From the NCBI RefSeq assembly GCF_022201045.2, contig NC_068563.1, forward strand, positions 1,612,001-1,676,000: a stretch of DNA of 64,000 bases. Reading direction: 5' to 3'. The stretch's first letter is position 1. Every line of letters begins with the position of its first letter. Source of the DNA: Citrus sinensis. Taxonomy: Eukaryota > Streptophyta > Magnoliopsida > Sapindales > Rutaceae. The notes beneath the pieces are model-generated. The model did not search any database and was not told the DNA's origin. It saw nothing but the letters and a program-made list of their open reading frames with translations. The position numbers and the translations under genes were made by a program. Positions 48,901-60,756 of the stretch are shown piece after piece.

Positions 48901-50960
48901 TGGACTTTGGGGCAAAGCATAGAATGTTCCTGGCTTCAAAACACACATTAGAATAAATTAGCTCTGCGATCCATGAACAAAGTATACAAGCAACAGTAGC
49001 CATAAAGATAAAGGATGATATATTATTTAGCTATTGTCATAGGTTTGTTCCACAACGAACCATAAAATATGAACAGTTTTCCAAATAGTAATTTCAGTGA
49101 ATTTCATGATTCAAGTGCATAGACCTCAGAATAATAAAAATTTTCTGAGAACCTGCTCTTTGTTGAATACTTGCATATAAATCTTACAAAACAACAATGA
49201 CAGTCCGCATACAACTGAGTAATGGACATATGTAGACAGCACTTGTAATTTCACTAAAGTATCAACTTTCTGCATCTTTCTGAATAATAAGTACAAAGTT
49301 CAACCATAAGTAACTCCCATGCAAAACAAAAAGGTAATTAGAGTAATTCTACTTCAAATTTGAGACTAAAATAGAAATTTTGGTTTTAATCTTTCCATTA
49401 TCACCAATGCGGTAAGGTTAATGCTGCTTGAATAACATAAACTCATTCAATGGATATTTCTCAACAAGATAGAGCGTCTTTCTGTCCATCCCAGCTAGTC
49501 AGGATGTAATATCTTTTAATTTCAGTATAGTTGCATAGAGCTGTTTCAGAAGCAATAAAGAGAACGACACCTAGAGAAATCTGAAGTACCTGAACTCTTG
49601 AGGGTACCAAATAATCCCGGGCACCTTCTGGAGTAGACCTAGAGAGTACTGGAGTCTCAATCTACCTTAAAACCATGAAAAGGTCAGGATCAAAACAGAG
49701 AATGAATATTAATAGCATGATGCAGATTGAAAGAAGACAACAATATATAAAATCTTCAGTGGATAATACCTCTACAAAACCATGTACATCTTCTAGATAT
49801 CTCCGAATGAGTTTCACTACCTTATGTCGCAACAATATGTTATGATTCATTTGCTGCCGGCGTAAATCAAGGCAACGGTATCTATTACATGCATTTGTAT
49901 AAAGTCAACCAGTAAAGGTAATGAAATTTACTAATCAATTCCTTGGAAGCAATAATAATATGACTTGGTGACATGAATTAGAAATATCTAACAAACCAAT
50001 TACCTCAAACGGATCTCTTCTTTAACAAAATCCTTAGCATCATCTGCAGTAGTAACTAGGAAGGGCAACTTGGACCTCACGGCATTCAATACTTGAACAT
50101 GCTCCACAGCAACCTGACATATATTATGTTATCAACATATTTCAAAAAAGTAACTACATAGGAAAACTGAATGGTTGAGATGGAAAAGAAATATGACACT
50201 GCCCTTAAACAGGATTGCAGAGTAGCTGGACATACAAGAATCAAAGCAAAATACAGAAATGTCTTTTTTTTCTTCATAACCCAACAACTTGAGCATGTGA
50301 TGCAACATTGCAATGCGGCCTAACAAAACTCAATAACATACCTCAATGAAGCCAGTTTTCATATTCTCATTAACAGCCTCACTTGGCCTAGACCGAACAA
50401 CACCCTCCACAGAAACCACATACTCCAGCCTCAAATTATTCGCAGTGGAATGAGCTTCAGGAAAATCTTCCGGCAGTGTGGTAACCTTAACAAATTTTAC
50501 AACACAAACAAGTTTTTTAATTTTCAAAACAAAAACCACTAAAAGAAACAAATTTTTAAATCGAGTAAAGTACCTGGACAATGCCAGTGTGGTCTCTGAG
50601 ATTGAGAAAAGTGAGGCCACCGTGCACACGGTGTAGGGCGACCCACCCACAGAGAGTGACCCGTTTGCCGACGTCATCTGGGGTCAATTCGCCGCAAAGG
50701 CGGGTGCGAGAAACCCAATTGAGTGATCCCTTGAGAGGCGGAAGTGGTGGGTTTGAGGAGGCTGTGGTGACGGCGGCGTTTGCAGTTTCCGCAGAAGCAG
50801 AGACAGAGAAAGCAGCAACAGAAGCTGCGTTATTGATGTTGGTGTTGTTGGTGTTTTTTGAAAGTGTTTTAATTGTTGTGGGTTTAATAAGAAATAAGGA
50901 AGATAGAGTTCTGCTGGAGCGAAAAGAGATGAAAGGGAGAGATTTGATAAGAAGAGACAT
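45747..50960 (-). CDS. Aspartyl-tRNA synthetase, bacterial type, chloroplast/mitochondrial
   Basis: Charges tRNA-Asp in organelles. Fifteen exons all join in phase: 50574-50960, 50342-50485, 50004-50113, 49770-49881, 49590-49661, 48842-48933, 48514-48634, 48122-48244, 47811-48006, 47520-47707, 47358-47429, 46960-47058, 46781-46861, 46104-46161, 45747-45916. They give 674 aa. Residues 1 to about 75 are Ser/Thr/Ala/Asn-rich and basic, a transit peptide. An OB-fold anticodon domain follows ([20 protein letters not shown]). The class II core has motif 2 [18 protein letters not shown] near residue 308 and motif 3 [11 protein letters not shown] at 624-634. The insertion (GAD) domain in exons 9-10 is the bacterial-type signature and excludes the cytosolic enzyme. 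The family tail [10 protein letters not shown] is intact. The terminal exon is repeated 2.6 kb downstream. Dual targeting is common for plant organellar synthetases and is inferred. Confidence 0.95.
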
Positions 50961-53413
50961 CGCCGCTTCGCTTACTTACTGTAACAGGGTTTAAGACTTT
51001 AGTTAGAGATGAGTTGGGTACTCGGGTTCTTGTTCTCCATCCTTTTTCTTTTTTTTTTTGGGGTTGCAATTACTGATTCTGTTTTGTCGTGTGTATCGCA
51101 AGGCTCTCGTTATTTACACGTTGGAAAATATGCAATTTATTAATATTTTTTTAACAGTAAATTTTGGATATTTTCATCGATATGCCTAAACATAAATCTA
51201 ATATTAAAATTAACTTCATAATTTTAAACTTAGGCATCTATACTTTTCAATTTTTGCAAATAGCTCTCTACGATCGAGCCACCCCAATCATTTTATTTTC
51301 TCATGGTTGTTTTGGTTCATAAGCTTTAGATCTTGTGAATTGTTGATGCAGAAATCTGGTCGAGTCGGTTGTTGACTCAAAACCACACCCCTGCATCAGC
51401 ATTAAATTTATTTGGTGGAAAAGCGGCTTGTTAATTTTCAAGAAAATCCTCTGAACATGAGCCGATAATCTATGAGCTGCTGATTAGTAAGTACCATGAA
51501 CAGATGTTCTATGAGCGGATGATTCATGAGTAGATGACCTGTGAGCCTACGACCACAAAAAACAATCAGGGGTGCCATAAGTTTTTTCGGCGAAAACTCT
51601 CCAACGCTCAAGTCAACGATTTGGGTCTCCTTGGAAAAACTCATATCACAATTCACGTGGTTTAATTATGAACGCTATAAACAAAAAGTTTTAAATAAAT
51701 TTATGGGGAAAAAATAGAAAATAATCAATCTTAAAGAAAAAAGAAATCATGAGAGAAAAGTAAATTTACCAGTGGTAGAGAGAGAGAGAGAGAGAGAGAG
51801 AGATCCAATGGGTTCAATTGCCGAGAGAGCATAAAGAATCCCCCTTTTCCCTCCCTTTCCAAGGGTATTTATAGGAAATTATAGTAGTTTTTATCATCTC
51901 CCCTAAAATTCTTAAGAAAATTACTAATTTTCAGCCCACTAAGAGTATGGTCCCTAATAATTAAGAGAAAATAAGTGAGATTTGTTTTGATGAGTCATGT
52001 TTCCTGGTAATATTCCGGTCGAGATGATTTGCTCGAGATCACTAATTAATTTCCTTATCGAGGTGATATGCTCAAGGTGACCAAATAATCTCTTAGTCGA
52101 GATGATGTGCTCGAGGTAACCAAATAACATGTTGCTCGAGATAACCATATAATCTATTGGTCGAGGTGATGTGCTAACATCCTGGTAGCCTATCAACTAT
52201 TTGCTCACTTTTTACTTAAGGAGAGTACAATTATGTATGAGCAAATACCTTATCTTGATCACCCAGTTTCATTCCCCAAATATAAATGTTAGTTGATTTA
52301 ATGATAAAATCTTTTAAGAGTGCTATATGAAGTTTAGTGTGCTGTTGTTTTTTAATTAGTGTTTTTTTTTTATATTTGTTCTATGAAAGAAAAAAATATG
52401 TGTTTTGATGTGATATTTTTTAAATTGAAAACGTATTTAGCAGCTTATTTTCAAATAATAGATGAAAATGAAAAATAATAAAAATGTGTTTAGTTGTTTT
52501 TTGGAAAGAATGAAAAATAATGAAAATCTGTTTGGCATAATATTTTATAAAACACATCTTTGAACTATATATTATTCAATTTCTTTTATTAGTCTTTTAT
52601 TTTTTATTATTAATTTAAATAAAATAAAATGTAAATGAACCCGCCCACAACTGGGCATTTCAAATTTACATTCCAAAAAATACTATAAAAAAATAAATGA
52701 AAGATTATTTTTGTATTCACATATACCTAATTATTTGCATGTTTGTAACAATGGCCATTAGTTAAAACATTAAAGAGAAAGGAAAAAAATATATTAAAAA
52801 ATCATTATACATGACATAAGTAAATCACACCATACTACTTCCAAACTAATTTTTAGTTACATTAATTTAGTCTTTACTTTTGATCAAATAAAATAAATTT
52901 ACGGTTATAATTATATATTATTTTATAATTTAATAATTAAAAGTTGAACACAAATTGTGTAAATTATTTTTATGTATGAAAATATTTTATTAGGGAGCTT
53001 GCGGGGTGAGAGGGATAAGATTTTAATAAAGAAAGAAAGAAAGAAAATTAAATGAGATTTATATGTGGGTCCTAGGAACATAAGTCACTAACACATCTCC
53101 TTTTTTTTTTCTTACATTTTTTCATTGTTCTCTTAAAGTTGGAGAACTCCGAATTGACATTCTCCAACTTTTCTTCACAAATAATAGAGAATGAGAATTT
53201 ATTTTCTTTGTTTTCAATTTACTGTTACAAAATTGTCTATCAAACATATTTTTTTAATTTTTGTTCTTGAAAAGTAAAAAAATATTGAGTGAAAAATATT
53301 ACCAAACACATCCTTAACGTTTTATTCTCTCACGTGAATGAAAAAATAATTTAATTTATATGATAAATACTTTTACAATAAAATAATTTATTAAAATAAA
53401 ATTTTCAAAATAA
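50961..53413. other. Intergenic: AspRS promoter, repeats, no gene
   Basis: The AspRS promoter lies at about 50.96-51.1 kb. At about 51340-52230 there is a less AT-rich block with GATGCAG/CTGCATC and TCGGCGAAAACTCTCCAACG words typical of dispersed plant repeats; its class is unclear. A (GA)n run lies at 51776-51803. About 52400-53320 is AT-rich with ATGTGTTT-type words at both ends (right end reverse complement GGATGTGTTTGG), possibly an old DNA transposon. Confidence 0.4.
52017..52175. repeat. Minisatellite, period about 36-40 bp, four imperfect units
   Basis: Units share (G/A)TCGAG(A/G)TGAT(G/T)TGCTCGAG and a CCAAATAA-type spacer. The copies differ from each other by several bases, so the array is not young. 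Confidence 0.7.
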
Positions 53414-53422
53414 TTTTTAGAT

Positions 53423-53867
53423 GGGTTAATTTTGTTCTGCCCCCAAATGTTTCAACATTTTTCGCCATGTACCCATATATTTCGAAAATACTCACTCCAT
53501 ACCCAATTCCGTTAATTTGACCGTTATGTTTAACGAAGCTATTTGAAATTTAAGTAAATGTCCGAAATACCCCTTATCTTGAATTAGAGAAAAACAAAAT
53601 GAGATAAAATGTTAATTTAATAATTAATGTTTACAGTAAAAATTTTTATTTAAAGGTAATTAATAATAATTACATCAATTAAATTATCAAATAAATTTAA
53701 TTTATCATCATCAAATAATATTTAGGATATAAATTTCTAAATTTACCCTTTGACCGTTAGAATAAACGGTCAAAATAACGGAATTGGACGTGGAGTGAGT
53801 ATTTTCGAAACATATGGGTATGTGGCGAAAAATATTGAAACATTTGGGGGCAGGACAAAATTAACCC
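53423..53867. mobile_element. Mutator-like MITE, 445 bp, with long inverted repeats
   Basis: The ends read GGGTTAATTTTGTTCTGCCC and, reverse-complemented, GGGTTAATTTTGTCCTGCCC. The inverted similarity runs for about 100 bp on each side. A perfect 9 bp target duplication TTTTTAGAT is at 53414-53422 and 53868-53876. There is no coding frame. It sits about 60 bp upstream of the MSA cluster of the next gene. Confidence 0.85.
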
Positions 53868-53927
53868 TTTTTAGATTACAAATAATCTTATCCTATTATT
53901 AAATTCCTAATCTAATACAAATAGATC

Positions 53928-54081
53928 ACCAACGGCTATATACTCTTTCATCAAATCCGAACCTTCCAAACGAGGACATTATCCAACGGCTCCAAACCTC
54001 TTGAGTTTTCATCTATTTTAGTTCCAACGGTCGAAAGCCTACCATTTTAAATCTTCCCAACTAAGAAAACTAGCCGTTACC
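53928..54081 (+). promoter_or_regulatory. Cluster of four M-phase (MSA) MYB elements
   Basis: The MSA consensus is YCYAACGGYY. Exact matches are TCCAACGGCT (53982-53991) and TCCAACGGTC (54023-54032). Near matches are ACCAACGGCT (53928-53937) and, on the other strand, GGTAACGGCT (54072-54081). All four share the AACGG core bound by three-repeat MYB (MYB3R) factors in G2/M-phase plant genes. They lie 137-290 bp upstream of the ATG at 54218. Confidence 0.75.
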
Positions 54082-54217
54082 AATTCCTTTCTCTCTCTTC
54101 ATTCTCATCAAGATCTCTGAAGATTGTATTTTGGTTCAAAGCTTTCATTTTCTTTCCATATTTTGACAAAATCACCAACCCAGAAAACTTGAAATCTCTG
54201 AAAAAATCAAAATTTTC

Positions 54218-57200
54218 ATGGCCACAACAAACAAGCTTTCTTCTTCTTGTTCATCAATATCATCAATGAAACCAAACCCTAGCCCGAGAAACTCAGAAAG
54301 TAAAGATCCCATGAGAAGGAGCTTTAGTGGGAATCCGTTTCCGAAGCCATCATCGATTTTAGCTAATTCGAGAGGCGGGTTTAATCCTAACACGCCTGCT
54401 AACAGCCCTTCAGGTTCAGTTTCCAATATTTTCACCTTTACTTGTTTATTGTGTGCGCTTTTGGTGTCAAAGATGTCTTTTTTTGTTTGGTTCCAAGAAA
54501 ATTGTGGGTATTAGAAAGAAAATGGATGTATCACATGTTTACGTTTGTGGGTTCTAAAAAGAATGAACTGAAATGCTTTAGTCAATGCTCGTTGGAAAAA
54601 GAGTTGATTGTGGGTAGTTAAGTGTGTTCTGTTTTGTGTTAATCGAAAATGGTTACTGGTAAAAATTTTCCTCGACAATGTATGTAAGGATAGATACTTT
54701 ATTGTGAAATTTGTCTAAATTGACACTCAGATTAAAAAAGAAAAAGAATCTTTTCCTTTTACACGTTTTGAAAAGGGAAATAAAATGGATGTTGTTATTT
54801 TATGTTTCTGTTTGTGGATTCTAAAGGATGAACTGAAATGCTTAATCAATGTTCATTTGTTAACACTTCCTCAGTTTGTGAAAATGGAAAATGCGTACGG
54901 GGAAAATTTTCGTGGATAATTGAAATTTGTCTAAATTAATAATGTAGTTGTACTTGAGAGTAAAGAAAGAATCTTTTTTCCTTTTAGACACCTAGATACG
55001 GATCGTTTATGTAGAACTCAAATAGCACCAGTTTCTGTTTGTATATAGAGTTATTTTCTTTATGTTATACTTGGCTTTCTTGACAAACAAACACACTAGA
55101 CCATCTTTTTGGTTTATGGGTTCTGAGTTATACTCATTCTTGTGTTTGAAGTGATGCAGATTTTCCTAGAAGAAGCTCATTTGGCAGAGAAAATTCAAGC
55201 TCTATGCGTGATTACGAGGACAAAGAGAACAGCAAAATCTCAAGTTTAAAACCCGGAAGAGTCCACTCTCCAGCTTCTGTTTCCAAGGGTACTAAGAATT
55301 TCATGTCACCTACAATTTCTGCAGCTTCAAAGTTCACTACATCACCAAGAAAGAAAATCTTGGTTGAGAGAAATGAGCCACTTCGATCTCCGACTTCATC
55401 CTCTGAAGCAAAAAGCCAAGTAATGGAAGGCAACATAGTGAAGCCGGAGATCACCTCTATTAAAAAGAAGACCGTTTCATTTTCTGATGCTATAAGTAGG
55501 CTAATTGAAGATGATTTACCAAAGCTAGAGAGGGGGTTGGATGAGACGACGATTGAGGCTTCACGTGACTTAACAATCACTGATATGGGTCACAATGAAG
55601 TTTTGGAAAGTGGTTCAGGTTTTGATTCTGAGCTGCCTTTAGATTTGAAGAATGATGCTGGTTCTTCATGGGGGCATGTTACTGATAAGGATTGTGTTAA
55701 TCTTGATCCAACATTCAAGACAAGTCCTATAACCTCTTGTTCAACAACAAGTCCTGTGTTGGCACCACTTGATGCAGATCCTTTGATGCCACCTTATGAT
55801 CCTAAAACCAATTACCTGTCACCCAGACCTCAGTTTCTCCACTATAAGCCAAACCCAAGGATTGGGGACATTGATGGTAAGCGGCTCGAGGAGAGTCTTA
55901 TTTCAGAAAACTTGTCAGACAGTGAAGTTAGTGAAAATCTGTCTGAGGATTCACAGAAAGAATCTGAGCATTCGTCAGATGAAACAGTTAAAGAAGGAGA
56001 AGAATCACTAGAAGAAGAGGAAGAGACCAGTCCAATCCCCACTAGTACGCACAAACCCAAGTCAAAGTTCTTTACAAGAACAATTGTTGTGGCCCTTCTT
56101 TTAGCTCTGTTGTTTGTTTGTTTGTCTACTTCGGTTACTGATTCAACAGTTACCGATCTATCTATGCTAAAAGATGTAACCCTCTCAAACCTGTATTTCC
56201 CACCTGAAATCACTGAATTTGCCCAAGTGAACTTTGAGGATCTGGTACGGAAATCTTGGTTGTGGGCTAGCAATTATTTCACTTACATTTGCAATCTCAT
56301 TTTTGAATTGAGAGGAATGCATAAACTGGGACCTTTGCAATATGGTAATCTGACTTCTTTGCTGGAGCAGAATCACATGGCTGATGGGTACCTGAAGTTT
56401 GGTTACATGGATGCTGTTGCTGAAATTAAGTATCAAGAGTATATGCTGGCACCTGTAAAGGACAAAGATGTCAAAGCTGAACCATTGGAAGAGAGTCATA
56501 GAGAGATTGAAGCCAATGAGGAGGAGGTTGGAGAGATTCCAAAAGAAGATGAGGGTGCAGATTTTGAAGAGCAAGTGCATCAAGACATTGATGGAGCACG
56601 TGATAACATTGATGATGTTGTAGAAGATCGCACTGAACCAGAATCCAAAGAGGTATGCTTACCAGCTCAAGTGGTCAAAACTGCCAATTCAGTAGCTGAG
56701 ATTGAAGAGGATCCACAAGAAGATAATAGTGCAGAATTAGAAGAGCAAGTGCATCAAGACATTGATGGAGCACATGACGACAATGATGAAGTTGTAGAAG
56801 ATCACATTGAACCAGAATCAGAAGAGGTATGCTTAACCCCACCAGCTGAAGTGATCGAAAATGCCAATTCAGAAGCCAAGCAGACTGAAGAAACAACAGT
56901 TCATTCTGATGTTAACCATGATATCAAGCCACAGAGTAACATAGATGTTGGACTTGGGTTTACCTCTCTTGTGCTGCTAAATCTGCTTGCAGTGACGGCT
57001 TTCTTCATCCATACAAAGAAATCAAAAATCACAACTCCAAATGCAACAAGTCCTGCGGTGGTTCAATCTGTGGTGACCAAGAAATTGGATTCCAGTCCAA
57101 TTTCAGTTGCCGCGGAGCATACTTTGCCGGGGAATCCAGCTTCTAGGAACTGGCAGACAGAGGCTGATGATATGATGTTAGGAGAGTCGTGCCCATCAGA

Positions 57201-57555
57201 AATGAGCAGCTTCAAGAGTTCATCACACGGCAAAGGACTCAAAGTCTCAAGTGAAGCTCAAAGCCAAGAAAGGAAGTCACGAAGAAGCTATAGAAGAGAG
57301 TCTCTTGCTTCATCAGATATCTCTTTGAGTTCTTACTCTTATGGTAGCTTTACTACGTATGAGAAGCTGCCCAGCAAGCATGTAAGTGTCTTTGCCATGA
57401 TTAGAATCACGTACTTACAATTTCAACAACTCGAAAACTGCTTCTTATGTGTTTTGTTGCTGCTTTTTTGGTTTTTGAAGGGACATGGAGACGATGAGGT
57501 TGTAACTCCTGTTCGACGTTCAAGCAGGATCAGGAAACAAGTTACTTCTCCGTGA
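54218..57555 (+). CDS. Uncharacterised two-TM acidic plant protein, probably cell-cycle (G2/M) regulated
   Basis: Exons 54218-54413, 55160-57381 and 57481-57555 join in phase to 830 aa. The N-terminal third is Ser/Pro/basic (MATTNKLSSSCSSISSMKP, DFPRRSSFGRENSSSMRDY) with a KKKTVSFSDAISRLIEDD block near residues 170-190. An acidic stretch comes next. One TM segment is at about 369-392 (IVVALLLALLFVCLSTSV) and a second at about 659-682 (LGFTSLVLLNLLAVTAFFI). Between them lie two 58-residue acidic repeats. The tail is Ser/Arg-rich and ends TPVRRSSRIRKQVTSP. I recognise the layout as a plant-only family without assigned function. Four MSA elements in the promoter suggest mitotic expression. A nuclear-envelope or endomembrane protein with a basic chromatin-facing tail is one guess. 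The second intron (57382-57480) is 99 nt and stop-free in frame. Confidence 0.82.
56524..56871 (+). repeat. Two tandem 174 bp coding repeats
   Basis: The words encoding EEQVHQDIDGA begin at 56566 and 56740, exactly 174 bp (58 codons) apart. Each unit continues with VVEDxxEPES(K/E)EVCL and a xxNS(V/E)A ending. The unit copy number may vary between relatives. Confidence 0.85.
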
Positions 57556-60500
57556 CAACCAGAAAAGTCACCGGTCACTGTTTCTTTGCATTGTGCAGCT
57601 TTACAATGCTAATGTAACTGAACCACCACTATTTAGTCGCTGACAGAGTTTAGTTTAGCATAGATTGATTGATTGTAATCTGTGAACCCTAGTGTGATCT
57701 AATTCTGTTTGTCAAGTCAAATCTTATGATGATTCTTATTTCAATCTACTTTGATATCCTCCATGAACATGGCAACAAGTGATGCATGCAGTTGAGTCAG
57801 ACTCTTTAGCTTATTTGCTTATAATTGGTGCGACAATAGTATATATCATTTTATCTGAAAGAGTTTCGAAGTTTCCTTAGTTCATAAGCCCATGAAATTG
57901 CGAATAAAAATTTAAACAATGTGGGTGCAGTTTGTAAATTGCCATATACAAATAATAGAGACTGCTGAACGGAGAGGAGGGGCAAAAAAGAAAGAGAAAA
58001 GATATGGCTGAAATTGTATCCTTTCGTATCTCAAGGGACAAAATGTGAGGATTTGCAGAGTACTGTTTTTGCTTTCACAAAAGACTGTTCGTTTGTATGT
58101 ATCCCTTGTTTCCGGACCCTCTCGGGGTCCGTAATCCGATTCCATTATACGTCTAATCTAATCAAAAGGCAAAACAATTCGCAATCTTCAACAAAATTAA
58201 AATGAAATGGATCCATGATTCCAAGCACTGGGAGCAAGAGTTTTTTGTGGGTCAGCATGTATATTAGAACCTGCAACCTTACAGACGGTTGTCTGTTTCA
58301 ACATCTCGTTTATTTTTACATCCAGCGTTTGATGTGTCTTTTAAAGAAGAAAATGGAAGAACGCACGGCTGTACTACCCAGTCTTCGTGAGCTGAATTTT
58401 GAAGACAATAGCTTGTTTCCAATTCTACAGGCTGTTTTGGAAAGAAGAAAACACCTGACGAATTTTCAGTAAAATTGTTTGAACTCGGAGGCCTGGTCCC
58501 TTGAAGAACCAGAAAATTTGTTTATAATTGTGTTTGTTTAGATTATGGTATCAGAATCCCTTTTAGTGAAGTACTTATTTTCCTTAAACCTTCAATTTTT
58601 CTATTTAAGATTGTCTGCTTTCATGCATTTTCTAGAGATTTACTGATTTTGTGTCATTTGTCTTCAAAACCTTCTAGTAAAGCACTTACAGAATCATGGT
58701 CTGCTAATCAATTAATTTGTAGCTTCACATTCATTTTATGGACCTCCTATACTGTTTTCTCCGTTTATTTTTAATGGCTATCATAGTCAGTCCTACAGAG
58801 GAGTTCTTAGGATTGATGAACTTGAGTATTGAAATGATCTGTTATTATTTGGTGTCTCTCTTGAATTTTTATTTTTATCCTGTTTCTTTTGATGATTTTT
58901 TTTTAGGAGATTATTGCTTATGATATTTACAATCATATAGTTACTGAGATCAGTTTACATCAACTCTGATATGACACCGTTCAGATTTTAATTCTCTCAA
59001 ATATTTGAGGGACGTTAACTCCCCTCCTTAGAAAAAAAAATGCCTTCACTCAAACTTTAAAAAAGAAAATTTAAATTAAACTCCTGTGATGTGTCATTAC
59101 GAGATCGAACCACTTCACTCACACTTGTTTTTTTTAATGATTTGAATGAGAAAGCATGCTATGCTATGCGCTCGGGAAAGTAAGTTGTATGCTTTGCATC
59201 ACATTGCATGTTATGGTGGCACAATTTTGGTGGACTGCCGTCGTTTTTGCTATTGCTGTTTGTTTTAATAAATCCCCACTCTAAAACTAAATCCTATATC
59301 ATTTGCTTGCTCCACTTGTGCCTAATTTACGCTTCTTTTTTTTCATGGAACAATATAATAATTCTCTTTGCTTTGGAAAATCATGTTGCTATAAACGAAT
59401 CAAATTCGTATTTGAGGACATTAACTTATTTATTTGTTTAGAATTCATTTAATAAATAAGTTATAAACTATTTTAATACGGTTCATTCATTTAAAATTCG
59501 TTTATTATTCATTTAAGTAAACCTAATTTTAAAAAAAATTAAAACTTGAAGTCTAATATAGTAAATTACCAATACAATAATACAAAGTATATGTGCGCGT
59601 GTGTATATAATGTTTGGCAAGCTCACTTAGATTAGATTGAGTGGACTGAATTCAAATTTAATCCTATGATTAGATGAGTAGTTATCCTAATTCTCACATG
59701 CGTTGAAATAGGATTAAATTAAATAATGTTTGTCCTCTTATGATTTCTCTTTATTTATTTATTTATTGTTATTAATTAATTTTTTGCTTATTTATTTTTA
59801 TTCACGATTCCATAAAAAATGACGTAATTTATTTTTTATTTTACTTATGACATCTTCTTTCATTTATTTATTTGTATTAATATTTAATGTTAAAATAATA
59901 ATTAGTTAATAGTATAGTATATGTATTAACAAAATAATTATTAAGAGACATTTCATTTATCATTTGAATATTATGTAAAACATTAACATTTGATAAATAA
60001 ATAATTTTATATTTAATTATTTTAATAATATTTTATTTAATAGGTAAAATATACATCATATAAAAAAATATAATTTAAATAAATTTAATTGTTCTAATTA
60101 ACTTCACTTATATTTAATTTAATATAGTCTAATTTGATATTAATATGATATTATACTAAGTATAATACAAGGCTGGTGCTACGTTACATTTAACGTAACG
60201 TACGCCACACACAGCAACAGTTCCGGGTCCCTGTTGGATGTCTGTGGACCCTAACTATTTAATTACATTTAACGACTGAATTTAACTGTGACACGGTACC
60301 ACATTTACACCGTAGCTGGACCCTCTAATCCGATAGTTTTTATAATAAATCCAATTTAATCGTGACAAATGGTCAAAATTGGTTAAGGGTATCGGCTACC
60401 CAGTCACCTTTGCAGGCACCACATGCATTCTTTTTTGTTATATTCTCACAGCCGTTGGATTTCTGACTCGTAGTCCGACGAATGACATTATTTGGCTGTT

Positions 60501-60721
60501 AGTTACAGTTTTCTGTAAGGGAGCCGCGCCCCACTAAACTAACTAAAGCTTGAGAGAGGGCGGCCTGTAATTATCACGCGTACTCATAACTCATAAACGC
60601 CAACTGCACTCTCAAAAATTCCACAGCAATCACTGAAAATATTTTCTATTTATCAATGTCTAAAGATAAAAGAGAGAGGATCTGATTCTTATAAAATAGT
60701 GTCTTCAACAAATTGAGAGAA
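57556..60721. other. Intergenic, no gene supported
   Basis: Starts with the 3' UTR of the two-TM protein gene. A small frame at 58.2-58.47 kb (ending RRKHLTNFQ) has no recognisable domain. About 59600-60170 is very AT-rich with transposon-like words (GTTTGGCAAGCTC) but no paired ends. The last 500 bp, with GC-richer patches and CACGCG-type words, are TOR promoter. Confidence 0.4.
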
Positions 60722-60732
60722 TTTAGGGTTTA
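60722..60732 (+). promoter_or_regulatory. Telo-box in the TOR leader
   Basis: TTTAGGGTTTA lies 25-35 bp before the TOR ATG. Telo-boxes are frequent in 5' regions of plant ribosomal-protein and translation genes, which fits the growth role of TOR. Function here is inferred from the word only. Confidence 0.6.
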
Positions 60733-60756
60733 AGGAGTTGGGAGGACGGCCAATCA

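Noticed and set aside
54172-54435. Minus-strand 87-codon frame
   Set aside because: It is antisense to exon 1 of the two-TM protein gene.
58215-58472. Small plus-strand frame ending RRKHLTNFQ as a gene
   Set aside because: It has no recognisable domain, no clear splice partners and low-complexity surroundings; it may be a decayed exon but this is not supported.
60187-60212. Imperfect palindrome ACGTTACATTTAACGTAACGT as an operator or RNA hairpin
   Set aside because: It is short, isolated and within normal plant promoter sequence; no supporting context.
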